Source: Vampirovibrio sp. (GTDB lineage: Bacteria > Cyanobacteriota > Vampirovibrionia > Vampirovibrionales > JAJTHC01). From it: 64,000 nt of DNA. Below, one piece after another: positions 17,947 through 26,541 of the stretch. The notes under the pieces were generated by a model. The model saw only the letters and a list, made by a program, of their open reading frames with translations. It ran no database searches and was not told where the DNA came from. The translations under genes were made by a program, and so were the position numbers. Every line of letters begins with the position of its first letter. Position 1 is the stretch's first letter. The stretch lies in the NCBI GenBank assembly GCA_024998755.1, contig JACEUU010000003.1:124001-188000 (forward strand), given 5' to 3'.

Positions 17947-19103
17947 TCTATTGCTTTATCTGCTCCTGTTGCTGATTCGTTTGTTAGGCAAAGTAGAGAA
18001 GGGCTTTCTGCTGGAGAAACCGTTAAGTCGGCTTTAACATCTGTTTTAATTTTATTGGCAATGTCTCCTCTTCTGTTTCTCTTGGCAAACGTTGGAATGA
18101 AAGCGGATTATGAGTTTAATAAACGAGTGGTGAAGGATGCTATAGCAGAGTCTAAGAATGAGCAAAAGCAGCAAATGTTGCCCAAGCCCCAGAGAAAGTT
18201 GGTATTCGCAACGGTGAAGCATTAGCATTAACGGGTATATTTACATGGATTACAAAGACTGCCATTCCAGCAATCGCTACTGATCTTGCCACAACAGGGG
18301 TCAAATATCCCTCTGCAAAAGTAAAAGAAGATGCTGCTGCTGCTTTAGAAAAAGTGATTAACGCACGAGATGGTAAGTTTCAGGAAGAATCGCTAGCATT
18401 ACAAAAAGAATTGACAGTAAAGCTGGAACAAGCATTTAGTACGTTTACGCAACGCAGGCAACTATTTACCCCACAAACCTTTGATACAATGGTTACCCAC
18501 CTTGGCTTACCAGCGGATAAAACAGAAGCCTTGCGTCGGTTAGCTAACCAAGCTATTATTGCGGTGAATGATACGAAAGCTGAAAAAGCCATCCATAATA
18601 ACCAATTGGGGTACGGATTAAACCAACTGATGCACGCCAAATCAGAAAGTAACCCTACTGATAGAATGCGAACGGTTCAGTCGGGTATTGGTGCTATTGA
18701 AAATGCGATGCCCCATATTCATGCAATGGTTCGATATCAAGCTCATCATGCCTTGGCAGATTTACGCACAGAAGAAGCAAAGACTTTTCGATTATTGTCA
18801 GATTCTCAACAAGCCATAGTATCGGAAGGCTTGGCTAATTATCATCGTAAAATGGCCTCTAAAGAAGGAACATTAAGCCATTTTGCTTCAGGGTTATTGG
18901 AAGGGTTTATACAGTATCAAAATGAACAATTCACCGCAACACAATCGAGAGATTTAAAACGTTTACTAAATGCTGTAGCACATGATGTACGCCCCTTTGT
19001 ATTAGCCTTGAAAAATGATATTGAACGAAAACAAGTATTGTATGCCAAGCTAGATGTTCTATCAGCCCAACAACAAGCTCTAAAACCAGTAATAAGAGAA
19101 TAG
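17947..19103 (+). pseudogene. Broken gene for a membrane-anchored helical protein, between the two IS copies
   Basis: Open from the IS edge at 17947 (SIALSAPVADSF start) through a hydrophobic segment (SVLILLAMSPLLFLLANVG) to about 18160, then shifted by one base: the downstream frame is open from 18162 and runs to TAG at 19101-19103, exactly at the edge of IS copy 2. The two frames overlap between 18162 and 18222, so a single-base indel lies there. The downstream part (about 310 residues) is helical with several coiled-coil stretches and no recognised domain. The layout of short leader, one membrane helix, long helical tail matches the 1068-residue protein at 35189-38395. It probably lost its N-terminus (16524) and C-terminus to the two IS copies. 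Confidence 0.65.
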
Positions 19104-19173
19104 AAGTTACGGAAAAAGGGCAAGGTAAAATAGAAGGGACATTATTCCACCTCTCATAGGATACCCCACCTCC

Positions 19174-20303
19174 ATGACTACCTTTGCCGACATCCAAATT
19201 CAACAAGCCACACCGACTCACAAATTCCTAGAGGAAATGAACCAAACCCTACCATGGCAACTATTTGAAACCATCCTCAAAACACACATCCACCACAAAC
19301 CCAACGGCAGACCACCCTACAAACGCCTACTACTGCTCAAAATGAACCTCCTCAAAATATGGTTCAATCTCTCCTATGAACAAACCGAATTTCAATGCCA
19401 CGACAGACTCTCCTTCCGAAAGTTTCTCGGCTTCTCCTTAGAATCCCCCATCCCTGAAGCCACGACACTCGAAAACTTCCAACACGAACTGCAAAACACC
19501 CCAGCCCAAGAAGCCCTTTTCTTAGCCTTAGACACCTTCTTCCAAGAGAACAACCTCATTCTTAAAGAAGGCAACTTGGTAGATGCCACCTTTATTAAAG
19601 CCAATAGCAAACAGAGAAAAAAGCCTGAAGACCAGAGCGACCCTGATGCCACTTATGGCTACAAAGGCTTTGGTTACAGTGCCACGGTTAATGTGGATGC
19701 TAATACCAATTCAAAGTTAGAATAGCGTATAGCTTTCTCTATGTAGGGGTGCGATTTATCGCATCCGTTTAGGGCTTGTGGGACGGACTGATGCAACGAA
19801 TAGACCGCTAGGGCTAATAAATCACGCCCCTACAAAAACACGCCATTTAATCTTTGAATTGGTATAAAAGCAAGTTGATTCGCAAGGTGGTTGTTACTGG
19901 TGCCAATGTGCATGACAGTCAGAGTTTACTGCCTGTACTGGTGGGCGATGAGCAGACTGTTGGTGCGGATAGTGGGTATGTGGGTAAGGAGAAGGATTTG
20001 AAGGCGTTGGGGATACAGCCGAGGATTATTAAGCGTCGTGTTCGGGGTAAGCAGCATGAACCAACGCCTGAGTTGACGGCTTCGCAGAAGCGGTTTAATG
20101 GGTTGCTTTCTAAGGTTCGGGCTAGGGTGGAGCATGTGTTTGCGGGTTGGAAGACGGTGTTTAAGAAGGTTCGTGTGTCTTGTCGTGGGTTAGTGCGTGT
20201 TTCTGCGGAGATTTTGGGCTTGGCATTTGGGTATAATTGTCGTCGGTATGGTTTTTTGGTGAGGAGGGGGGTAGGTTTTAGTGGATTCTTGTATGGTTTT
20301 TAG
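19174..20303 (+). pseudogene. IS5-family transposase, interrupted by a MITE (copy 2)
   Basis: Same protein as in copy 1: N-terminal part 19174-19725 ending early inside the MITE, C-terminal part from 19862 to 20303. The DDE residues are split between the parts as in copy 1. Neither part should be active alone, so this copy must have been made in trans or by duplication. Confidence 0.88.
19704..19864. mobile_element. 161-bp MITE inside IS5-family copy 2
   Basis: TA-flanked inverted-repeat element, same sequence as the one at 17176-17336 in opposite orientation, with an internal GTAGGGG palindrome. Confidence 0.85.
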
Positions 20304-20574
20304 GTAATTATGATCCGAAAAGAGTGGAAACAAGGGGTATTGTTCTGTTTTTTGAGCATTTTTGGTTGAATTTTATTAAAAACACTCACTACTCCCACCT
20401 GCACACCCTTATTCCGTAACTTCAGATATCAATTTGGGTTGAAAACGGCAGATTTTATCAGTTGTAAACGGTGCGGTGTGTTTTTAGCGGCTGTTTTAAC
20501 GCAGAAGGATGAGCTACTTTCTGTTATCAATATCAACGTGTTTGATGATGCAGTGCCGTTGCAGGGGCTTGAGA

Positions 20575-21508
20575 TATAGCTGTTCCCAAAGTTATTGAGC
20601 CATTTTAAAGGCTTGGTCAATGGCTTCATCTAAAGATAAGGTATCGGTTAGTAACCGACGAATTCTCGCCTTCAACGCCGACCAAAATCGCTCAATCGGA
20701 TTCAAATCAGGACTGTAAGGCGGTAAAAACAACAACCGACAACCCGCATATTCAATCAGCTGTTGAATCTCCCAAGATTTATGAAAACTCGCATTATCCC
20801 CAATGACCGTCATCCCCGCCGTTAAACTCGGTAACAACTCATGTTCAACCCACGTCAAAATAACCTCGGTATTACAATAGCCCTTAAAACACCACGGGGC
20901 TAATGGCTTTCCACCCTGTAACCCTGCTATAATAGAGGTACGTTCGGTGCGTTGACCACTAATTTCCTCCTGCACCCGTTCACCTTTAGGGGAACGACCA
21001 TACAAGCGTTCAACGCTTCTACGGTCAACCCCACATTCATCCACAAACACAAGACTGGCGGGCGTTAGCGGTTCTATCTCCTGCTTATAAACTGTGCGTT
21101 TGGCTTCACTTCGTTCTCGGTAGAGCGTGCTTTTTTTTACGGCTAATGCCGAGTTTAATGAGGTTGTAGGAAATGGTGGATTTTTTTAGAACCGAGCAAG
21201 AGAGCCAATTCGTCCAAATAGGCACTGGGGTTGGCTTTTTGTATGGCGAGTAGTTGGTTTCTGTCGATGCTTGTTGCGGTGGTTGCCCCTGGTTTTTTGG
21301 GGATGAGACAGGTTCGTTTGACCCATCGTTTGACGGTGGCGAGACTGACTTTGAATCGGATGACGGTGGCTTGTTGTGTTTCTTTTTCTTGATTGATGTA
21401 ATCAACGACTCGTTGTCTTAAATCGACGCTATATGCCATAGATGAATCCTTCTTTTTCGTGAACGTTATCCTCCTTATTATAGCTCAATAATTATTGGAA
21501 CAGCTATA
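20575..21508 (-). mobile_element. IS630-family insertion sequence
   Basis: About 0.93 kb with inverted ends TAGCTGTTCCCAAAGTTATT and TAGCTGTTCCAATAATTATT (both read inwards) flanked by TA on each side, the target rule of the IS630/Tc1-mariner superfamily. The transposase reads on the minus strand. Confidence 0.9.
20592..21439 (-). pseudogene. IS630-family transposase with two A-tract frameshifts
   Basis: Starts at 21439 (MAYSVDLRQRVVDYI, helix-turn-helix region), then the DDE domain: FVDECGVDRR, VIGDNASFHKS, PDLNPIERFWSALK, ending at 20592. The frame changes twice: at an A7 run (T7 on the plus strand at 21181-21187) and at an A8 run (21131-21138); each is one base longer than needed for a single frame. 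With both corrected the product is about 280 residues, the normal length. Either both runs expanded and the gene is dead, or it relies on slippage. Confidence 0.85.
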
Positions 21509-21641
21509 ACAGCGTCTAATTGGGATGCCGAAGTGTTTGCCAATAGAATTGACAGAAGAAAAAAACATTGGACACCTACTACTATCAAGCTTACTTTTCA
21601 GTATGATAAAAAGACACTGGATGTTACGGAAAAAGATTAGA

Positions 21642-22571
21642 TTAGACCAAATCAACCTTGGCTAACTGGCTTTGACGCATACGGAAGCGAGCTTTATCTG
21701 CTTCTGTTGTTTTGGCATGGCATAAATGGCAAGAAACCCCCGCCTCATAAAGCGGATGGTCTTGGTCTTCCACCGTGAGAGGTTCTCCGCAGGAAAAGCA
21801 CAAAATATGCTTGCCCGTGGTCAGCCCATGCCCCACGGAAACCCGTTTATCAAACACATAGCATTCTCCCTGCCAAGTGCTTTGTTCTTCAGGAATGGTT
21901 TCCAAATAATTGAGAATACCCCCTTTGAGGTGATACACTTCAGGAAATCCTTCCGCTAACATAAAAGCAGACGCCTTTTCACACCGAATACCGCCCGTGC
22001 AGAACATCGCGATTTTGGGTTGTTTTTTAGGGTCTAAATTTTTATGCACATAAGTGGCAAACTCTGTAAAATTAGCCGTGTTCGGGTCAATCGCTCCTTC
22101 GAACGTGCCAATGCGTGTTTCATAGGCGTTTCTGGTATCTAACACCAACACATCAGGTTGGGCAATTAATACATTCCAATCATCGGGGGTAACGTAAGTT
22201 CCCACTTGCGTAGCAGGGTCAATATTGGGTTGTTTAAAGGTAACAATTTCTTTTTTAAGCCGAACCTTTAACCGATTAAACGGCTTCTTAGGGGCGGTAG
22301 AAAATTTTACTTCGCCTCTGCCAGAAGAAAGCAGTTGGCAGTCTTGTTCTAGGCGTTGCAATAAGGCTTCAATACCTGCTTGGCTATCTGCAGCCAGTGT
22401 GCCATTAATACCTTCAGGGGCAACCAGCAGAGACCCACAAATGCCCAAGGAACGGAAGAAAGGCAGTAAGGCTTCTTTTAATGCGAGTGGGTTAGGGATA
22501 GGGGTAAATTGGTAGAGTGCTACAATATGGTACGTCATCATACTTTCAGCATAATAAAAAGAAGTCGTCAT
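21642..22571 (-). CDS. trhO: tRNA uridine(34) hydroxylase, rhodanese-type
   Basis: TrhO (formerly YceA/UPF0176) hydroxylates U34 of certain tRNAs using oxygen. About 300 residues: N-terminal ferredoxin-like domain (YQFTPIPNPLALKEALL, LVAPEGINGTLA), rhodanese domain with VLDTRNAYETRIGTFEGA and the active-site loop MFCTGGIRCEKASA (first Cys at about residue 190), then a C-terminal Cys-rich part with CFSCGEPL and CHLCHA, which probably binds zinc. The start at 22571 gives a ten-residue leader before a tandem ATGATG (22541/22538), where family homology begins; the latter may be the true start. It lies 19 nt after the ATPase gene on the same strand. Confidence 0.92.
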   Translation of the reverse strand: MTTSFYYAESMMTYHIVALYQFTPIPNPLALKEALLPFFRSLGICGSLLVAPEGINGTLAADSQAGIEALLQRLEQDCQLLSSGRGEVKFSTAPKKPFNRLKVRLKKEIVTFKQPNIDPATQVGTYVTPDDWNVLIAQPDVLVLDTRNAYETRIGTFEGAIDPNTANFTEFATYVHKNLDPKKQPKIAMFCTGGIRCEKASAFMLAEGFPEVYHLKGGILNYLETIPEEQSTWQGECYVFDKRVSVGHGLTTGKHILCFSCGEPLTVEDQDHPLYEAGVSCHLCHAKTTEADKARFRMRQSQLAKVDLV

Positions 22572-22590
22572 TTCAAGAGGGGTGTTTGTT

Positions 22591-25479
22591 TTAGCCCGCC
22601 TTGTTTAACTGCCCACGCAGGCAAGCACCTAGCAGCTGTAAGCCTTCATACTCTTCAAAAACAGGGGCTTTTAGTCGGTCTGCCCACTGTTTAGCTAACG
22701 CCGTAGTTTCTGCTAAAGGAGACAGCGTTAACAAGCATTTAAGCAACACCCATAATAAATCTGGCTGCCCCAACCAATCTTCCCAAGCACGGCTATTCAG
22801 TTGTGTTTTCATCATCTGTTGTAGCTGTTGCTTCGCCCAAGTAGGCCAATTCGTTTGTAAACTAGCCAACGCAATGCGTTTATTCACCATGGAATCAGTC
22901 GGTAATTCATCATCCTCATCATCATGAAGACCTTGTTGAACAACCTCGTTTAAATCTACTTCTAACTGATTCAACCAAACCTGTAAGGCATTTTCTCTAC
23001 TAGTAAAACGCACTAACAACATTGAGAGGGCTTCTTGTTTAATGGCAAAGGGCTGCATATTAGCAGGCGTATCAGCCGATAGTTTTTCTAACAACTGGAA
23101 GAGAGGTTCTGGTGTATTTTGTACCGAATATTGTTTGACTAATCGTAAGGCTTCAGAACCGGAGGTGTTTTCCTGTTGCAATACCCCTTGTACTAAAGTC
23201 ATCACTGCAGGTAAAAAAGCCGTCTTTTCATCTTCGCTCAACTGAGGGTCTGCCAGTAACCGGTTTGCCAATAAAACAAACTGAGCAGGAATCGTTTTAG
23301 GGTCTAATGTGGCTTGACTTAAAAACCCTTGCATAAAACTAAGCACTAACGGTTTAGTTTCCTGTTTTAACGGAAACGCCCATGACTCAATTGCCTGTAT
23401 AACACTAGAGTGCAACGTATTATCTTCCGATAGTTGCACCAAAGCGAAGTTTTCTAGTAACTGTTGCAATACAACAGAACGTTGGGTACTGGCAAAATGC
23501 CCACCTAACAATTTGCCTTGGCTAACCAAAGCGGTTAATGCCGTTTTTTGAAGCAGTGGCTCTTCAGCTTGAAGGCTATTTAATAGCAGTGGCACAAATC
23601 GTTCTTGATTCAAGTGGGCTAAGCCCGCCAAAGCGTCAGATTTTATAGGGATAGAAGTCGTTTCAGAAGCGATGGCTTCTTCTAATAAGTTAATGAAAAA
23701 CGCTTGGAATTCCTGTTGAAATTCAGGCTGAAATTGCTGGGTTAGGTTTAGTAACCCTTGTACTTTTTCAATAGTTAGTTCACCTTGTTCCAGTGTTAAA
23801 GGCAAAATAGTTTTAAGTGTTTGCAACTGTTGTTTGGTTTCAAACCAATTAGATTCCTGCTGTTCAAGCAAATTAAATTGCTGGCTTAACTGCGTTTGCG
23901 TTAGCCTAGCCTTTAAATAACCCAATAGCAACCGATGAACCACTTGGTATTGCGGAGACTGCCCTTCCACTAAAGGCGTGGTTGTTGAAACAACTTCCTT
24001 CAAACACCCAGATAGAAATAATTTCCGTAAAACCAACGCCACATCATTAACAGAAAGCTGCGGGGCAACCGTTGTTATTTTCTCCAAAAAGACTGGCACT
24101 TCAAAGGGCTGGTAAGTTAAAGAACCCACAGTGTGTTGCAATGCTTCCCCGTAACCAACCCCATGCTGAACAACGCCTAATTGCAGTTGGGTTAACAAAA
24201 AGGCGTGGCAATCTGTGGCTTGTTCAACCGATAAGCCCCCCAGCCAACCCATGATAATTTCGTCAGTTAAAACGGTATTTTCAAACACACTATTTTGTGT
24301 TTTACGCTGCAGTGCTGCACATAATAATTGAACCCAATAAGGGTTACCTTGAGCTTTACTACCTAACCAATCATACACAGCAGAAACCTGTAGCACAGAA
24401 GGCAACAACTTATTTTCGCTAACAAATTGCTGTTCTACCAATGGGCTAAAGGGGGAAATTAGTAATTTATTACGGAAGTTTACATACAAGGCCTGTCCCA
24501 AACTTCTACCTAAATCATTCGTACGGGTGCCCAACACAATATGAAAAGGTTGTTGTTTCTTTTCTGTAAACAACGTCGTTAAAGCAGTTAGTTCGACCTT
24601 ATACAACGCCAACTTTTCTACTGGCACCATCGTTAATAGGGCATCCCAATTATCAATAATCAGTGTCAAAGTGGCCTCACCACTAGCAGCACTGCTTAAC
24701 TGTTGTTTAAAGAAATCTGTTATTAATATCAGCGTTCCAAGCACTTCTTTTTCAAAAAGCTGAGTTGCTTCCACTGAAGTTTTTCGTTTTTCAGCCCAAG
24801 CTGCCAAATTGGGCAACCGCTTTTGCTGGCAATCCACCAGCAACGTTATCCACGGGTTATCTAAGGCTTCTACCAGTAGTTGAATCGATTCTTTGATGGG
24901 TGAAAATAATTTATCGACCCAATTTTGCTGAGCCCTTAACGTGGTTTGGATATGCACTTCCAAAAATGCTCTTCGCTGTGCTACAGAAGGTTGCTCGTTA
25001 GCTTTAGCAATTAAGGCAACCAAGCTTTCACTGGTCCACGTTAAATCAAACCCATCAGGAGTTTTTTGATTAAGTAAATTCAAACACTGTTGCTCTAGTT
25101 GGCAAACCCACTGTATCAAGCTTTGCAATAATAACGTTAATAACGATTCTGAAGCTAACTGCGTTGCTTCATAAGCGAGTAAATCAATACAAAAATGTTG
25201 ACACTTTGCAGGGAAACTATTGGCAACAGCTTGTTGCACAATGGCCTTTTGAACAGCAGCTAACAAAGTTGATTTACCAATGCCTGCATCACCCAACACC
25301 AAACATAACTTACTTTGCCCCTGTTCAATATGTTTAAGTAATTGCGTAAATTCAGCTTCTTTTCCAACCAAACCAAATGCTTCTGCTGAATAATTACTTA
25401 ATTTCAATGGCGATTGGTTAGACTGAGTAGATTGCCATGGTTGCAGTGCATGGATAGGTTTCGTAGCGGTCATCATCAT
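22591..25479 (-). CDS. Large STAND/AAA-type ATPase with helical repeats
   Basis: 962 residues, beginning with three ATG codons. Residues about 34-75 read FGLVGKEAEFTQLLKHIEQG followed by Walker A GDAGIGKST, the classic AAA_16/STAND arrangement; a Walker B-like LTLIIDNWDALL follows at about 270. A winged-helix-like region seems to follow the ATPase, and the C-terminal about 400 residues are Leu/Gln-rich helices with HEAT/ARM-like periodicity (for example ALAGLAHLNQERFVPLLLNS, TALTALVSQGKLLGG). No N-terminal effector domain is present. STAND proteins act as regulators, inflammasome-like defence sensors or scaffold ATPases; none of these can be chosen here. Its likely operon partner is trhO downstream. 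Confidence 0.75.
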   Translation of the reverse strand: MMMTATKPIHALQPWQSTQSNQSPLKLSNYSAEAFGLVGKEAEFTQLLKHIEQGQSKLCLVLGDAGIGKSTLLAAVQKAIVQQAVANSFPAKCQHFCIDLLAYEATQLASESLLTLLLQSLIQWVCQLEQQCLNLLNQKTPDGFDLTWTSESLVALIAKANEQPSVAQRRAFLEVHIQTTLRAQQNWVDKLFSPIKESIQLLVEALDNPWITLLVDCQQKRLPNLAAWAEKRKTSVEATQLFEKEVLGTLILITDFFKQQLSSAASGEATLTLIIDNWDALLTMVPVEKLALYKVELTALTTLFTEKKQQPFHIVLGTRTNDLGRSLGQALYVNFRNKLLISPFSPLVEQQFVSENKLLPSVLQVSAVYDWLGSKAQGNPYWVQLLCAALQRKTQNSVFENTVLTDEIIMGWLGGLSVEQATDCHAFLLTQLQLGVVQHGVGYGEALQHTVGSLTYQPFEVPVFLEKITTVAPQLSVNDVALVLRKLFLSGCLKEVVSTTTPLVEGQSPQYQVVHRLLLGYLKARLTQTQLSQQFNLLEQQESNWFETKQQLQTLKTILPLTLEQGELTIEKVQGLLNLTQQFQPEFQQEFQAFFINLLEEAIASETTSIPIKSDALAGLAHLNQERFVPLLLNSLQAEEPLLQKTALTALVSQGKLLGGHFASTQRSVVLQQLLENFALVQLSEDNTLHSSVIQAIESWAFPLKQETKPLVLSFMQGFLSQATLDPKTIPAQFVLLANRLLADPQLSEDEKTAFLPAVMTLVQGVLQQENTSGSEALRLVKQYSVQNTPEPLFQLLEKLSADTPANMQPFAIKQEALSMLLVRFTSRENALQVWLNQLEVDLNEVVQQGLHDDEDDELPTDSMVNKRIALASLQTNWPTWAKQQLQQMMKTQLNSRAWEDWLGQPDLLWVLLKCLLTLSPLAETTALAKQWADRLKAPVFEEYEGLQLLGACLRGQLNKAG

Positions 25480-25718
25480 AAAGAGGCCAGTATACTTTCA
25501 TAGTAATAAAACAAATAATCATAATTCTTATTCTAGTATAGGTTACTCTTTTAGGGAAGACCAGCATTCAACCGTTTTTAACACACCGAAGAAACAGGAT
25601 ACCGTTCATTAGTTTAATGGGTAATAGCATCCAAATTTGCTTAAAAATGCTATAGTAATATTATCGTTATGTTCACAATCCTGTTATCTCTTTTTTGTTA
25701 GAAAGGATGTTTGCCCTT

Positions 25719-26387
25719 ATGAACTTGCAAGCATTAATTGTACTTACCTTAGTGGCTTCTATGCTAATTGGTACGGTAGTCATGGTATTCAGCACAGGTA
25801 CACCAGAAGCAACAACACCTACTGCACCTAGCCATTCTTCCCCTGCGGAAGCAGGTACGACTACTCCCGCTTCGTCTTCCTATTCCCCTGTAGCTGGGCA
25901 AGAAGAATCTGGGTTTGAGCGGTTAACCCTCATTCACAAAGGCTACTTAGCCCCCAATTTCAAAGCAACCGACGCCACTGGTGCACCTGTTTCATTAGAA
26001 CAATACACAGGTAAGCACGGGTTAGTAGTGGTGTTTTACCAAGGGGAATTCTGTTCCGTTTGTGCAGCACAATTGGCTGGTATACAAGCAAAACTGTCAG
26101 AATTTAAGGCAAAAGGTGTACACGTTATTGCTGTAAGTGCTGATGAAAAAGCGGGTGCGTTAAAACGCAAAGGCGAAAGTGGCTTAACTTTCCCTGTTGT
26201 GCCAGACCCACAACACAAATTAATTAGTGCCTTTGGTGTAACTAACCATACCCGTGGCAACATTGCTTACCCAACCGTCTACTTTATTGATAAAAAAGGC
26301 AGAGTAGCCGATACCTTTGCAGATGACCAAATGCAACGCCTACAAGCCCCTGATATGCTAAAGCGTATTGATGCATTAAACCTTTAG
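25719..26387 (+). CDS. Membrane-tethered peroxiredoxin / thioredoxin-fold protein
   Basis: About 222 residues: an N-terminal hydrophobic anchor or uncleaved signal (ALIVLTLVASMLIGTVVMVF), a Ser/Thr/Pro-rich linker of about 45 residues, then an AhpC/TSA-Redoxin domain: APNFKATDATGAPVSLEQYT, VVVFYQGEFCSVC with a CSVC pair, VIAVSADEK, and the cis-Pro region NIAYPTVYFID. The active site CxxC resembles the thiol-disulfide type (TlpA/ResA-like) more than the PxxxTxxC of typical peroxiredoxins. The start at 25719 was chosen for its spacing from AAAGGA and because the membrane segment begins there. Monocistronic and divergent from the ATPase gene. Confidence 0.82.
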   Translation: MNLQALIVLTLVASMLIGTVVMVFSTGTPEATTPTAPSHSSPAEAGTTTPASSSYSPVAGQEESGFERLTLIHKGYLAPNFKATDATGAPVSLEQYTGKHGLVVVFYQGEFCSVCAAQLAGIQAKLSEFKAKGVHVIAVSADEKAGALKRKGESGLTFPVVPDPQHKLISAFGVTNHTRGNIAYPTVYFIDKKGRVADTFADDQMQRLQAPDMLKRIDALNL

Positions 26388-26541
26388 TCTATAACTTGGT
26401 AAACGACACACTTTTTAAGCTCCCCCTTTATTAAAGGGATTTTCAAGAGAATCCTTCAAGATACTGACCTTCTGTAACGTATACTCAATAGTAATCTATT
26501 CGTTTTAGTTACTATCCTTTATTTATAGGATTTTTGCCTAC

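Larger units (their letters stand above)
16617..17948 (-). mobile_element. IS5-family insertion sequence, copy 1 (MITE-interrupted)
   Basis: About 1.33 kb bounded by inverted ends GAAGTTACGGAATAAGGG and GAAGTTACGGAAAAAGGG (the latter read from the right side). It encodes one DDE transposase on the minus strand, split by a 161-bp MITE. It is 11 bp longer than copy 2 because of a difference near the transposase-start-proximal end; otherwise the two copies look identical. A clean target duplication could not be identified at either copy, which fits past recombination between the inverted copies or an unusual target. Confidence 0.85.
19103..20423 (+). mobile_element. IS5-family insertion sequence, copy 2 (MITE-interrupted, inverted relative to copy 1)
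   Basis: About 1.32 kb with the same ends (GAAGTTACGGAAAAAGGG left, CCCTTATTCCGTAACTTC right). It is the mirror image of copy 1 and carries the same MITE at the same position. The pair encloses 17949-19102. Confidence 0.85.
20424..21640 (+). pseudogene. ORF interrupted by IS630 element, function unknown
   Basis: Removing the IS630 element and one TA joins an open frame left of it (from about 20424 to 20576; ...FISCKRCGVFLAAVL...) to one on its right (21507-21640; ASNWDAEVFANRIDRR... ending DVTEKD, stop at 21638). The junction reads VPLQGLEITASNWD without a break. The 5' end was replaced by IS5 copy 2. The remaining about 95 residues match no family I recognise. Confidence 0.6.

Noticed and set aside
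16617-20423. Composite transposon formed by the two inverted IS5-family copies
   Set aside because: The enclosed segment is a broken host gene with no passenger function, and the flanks do not show a shared target duplication.
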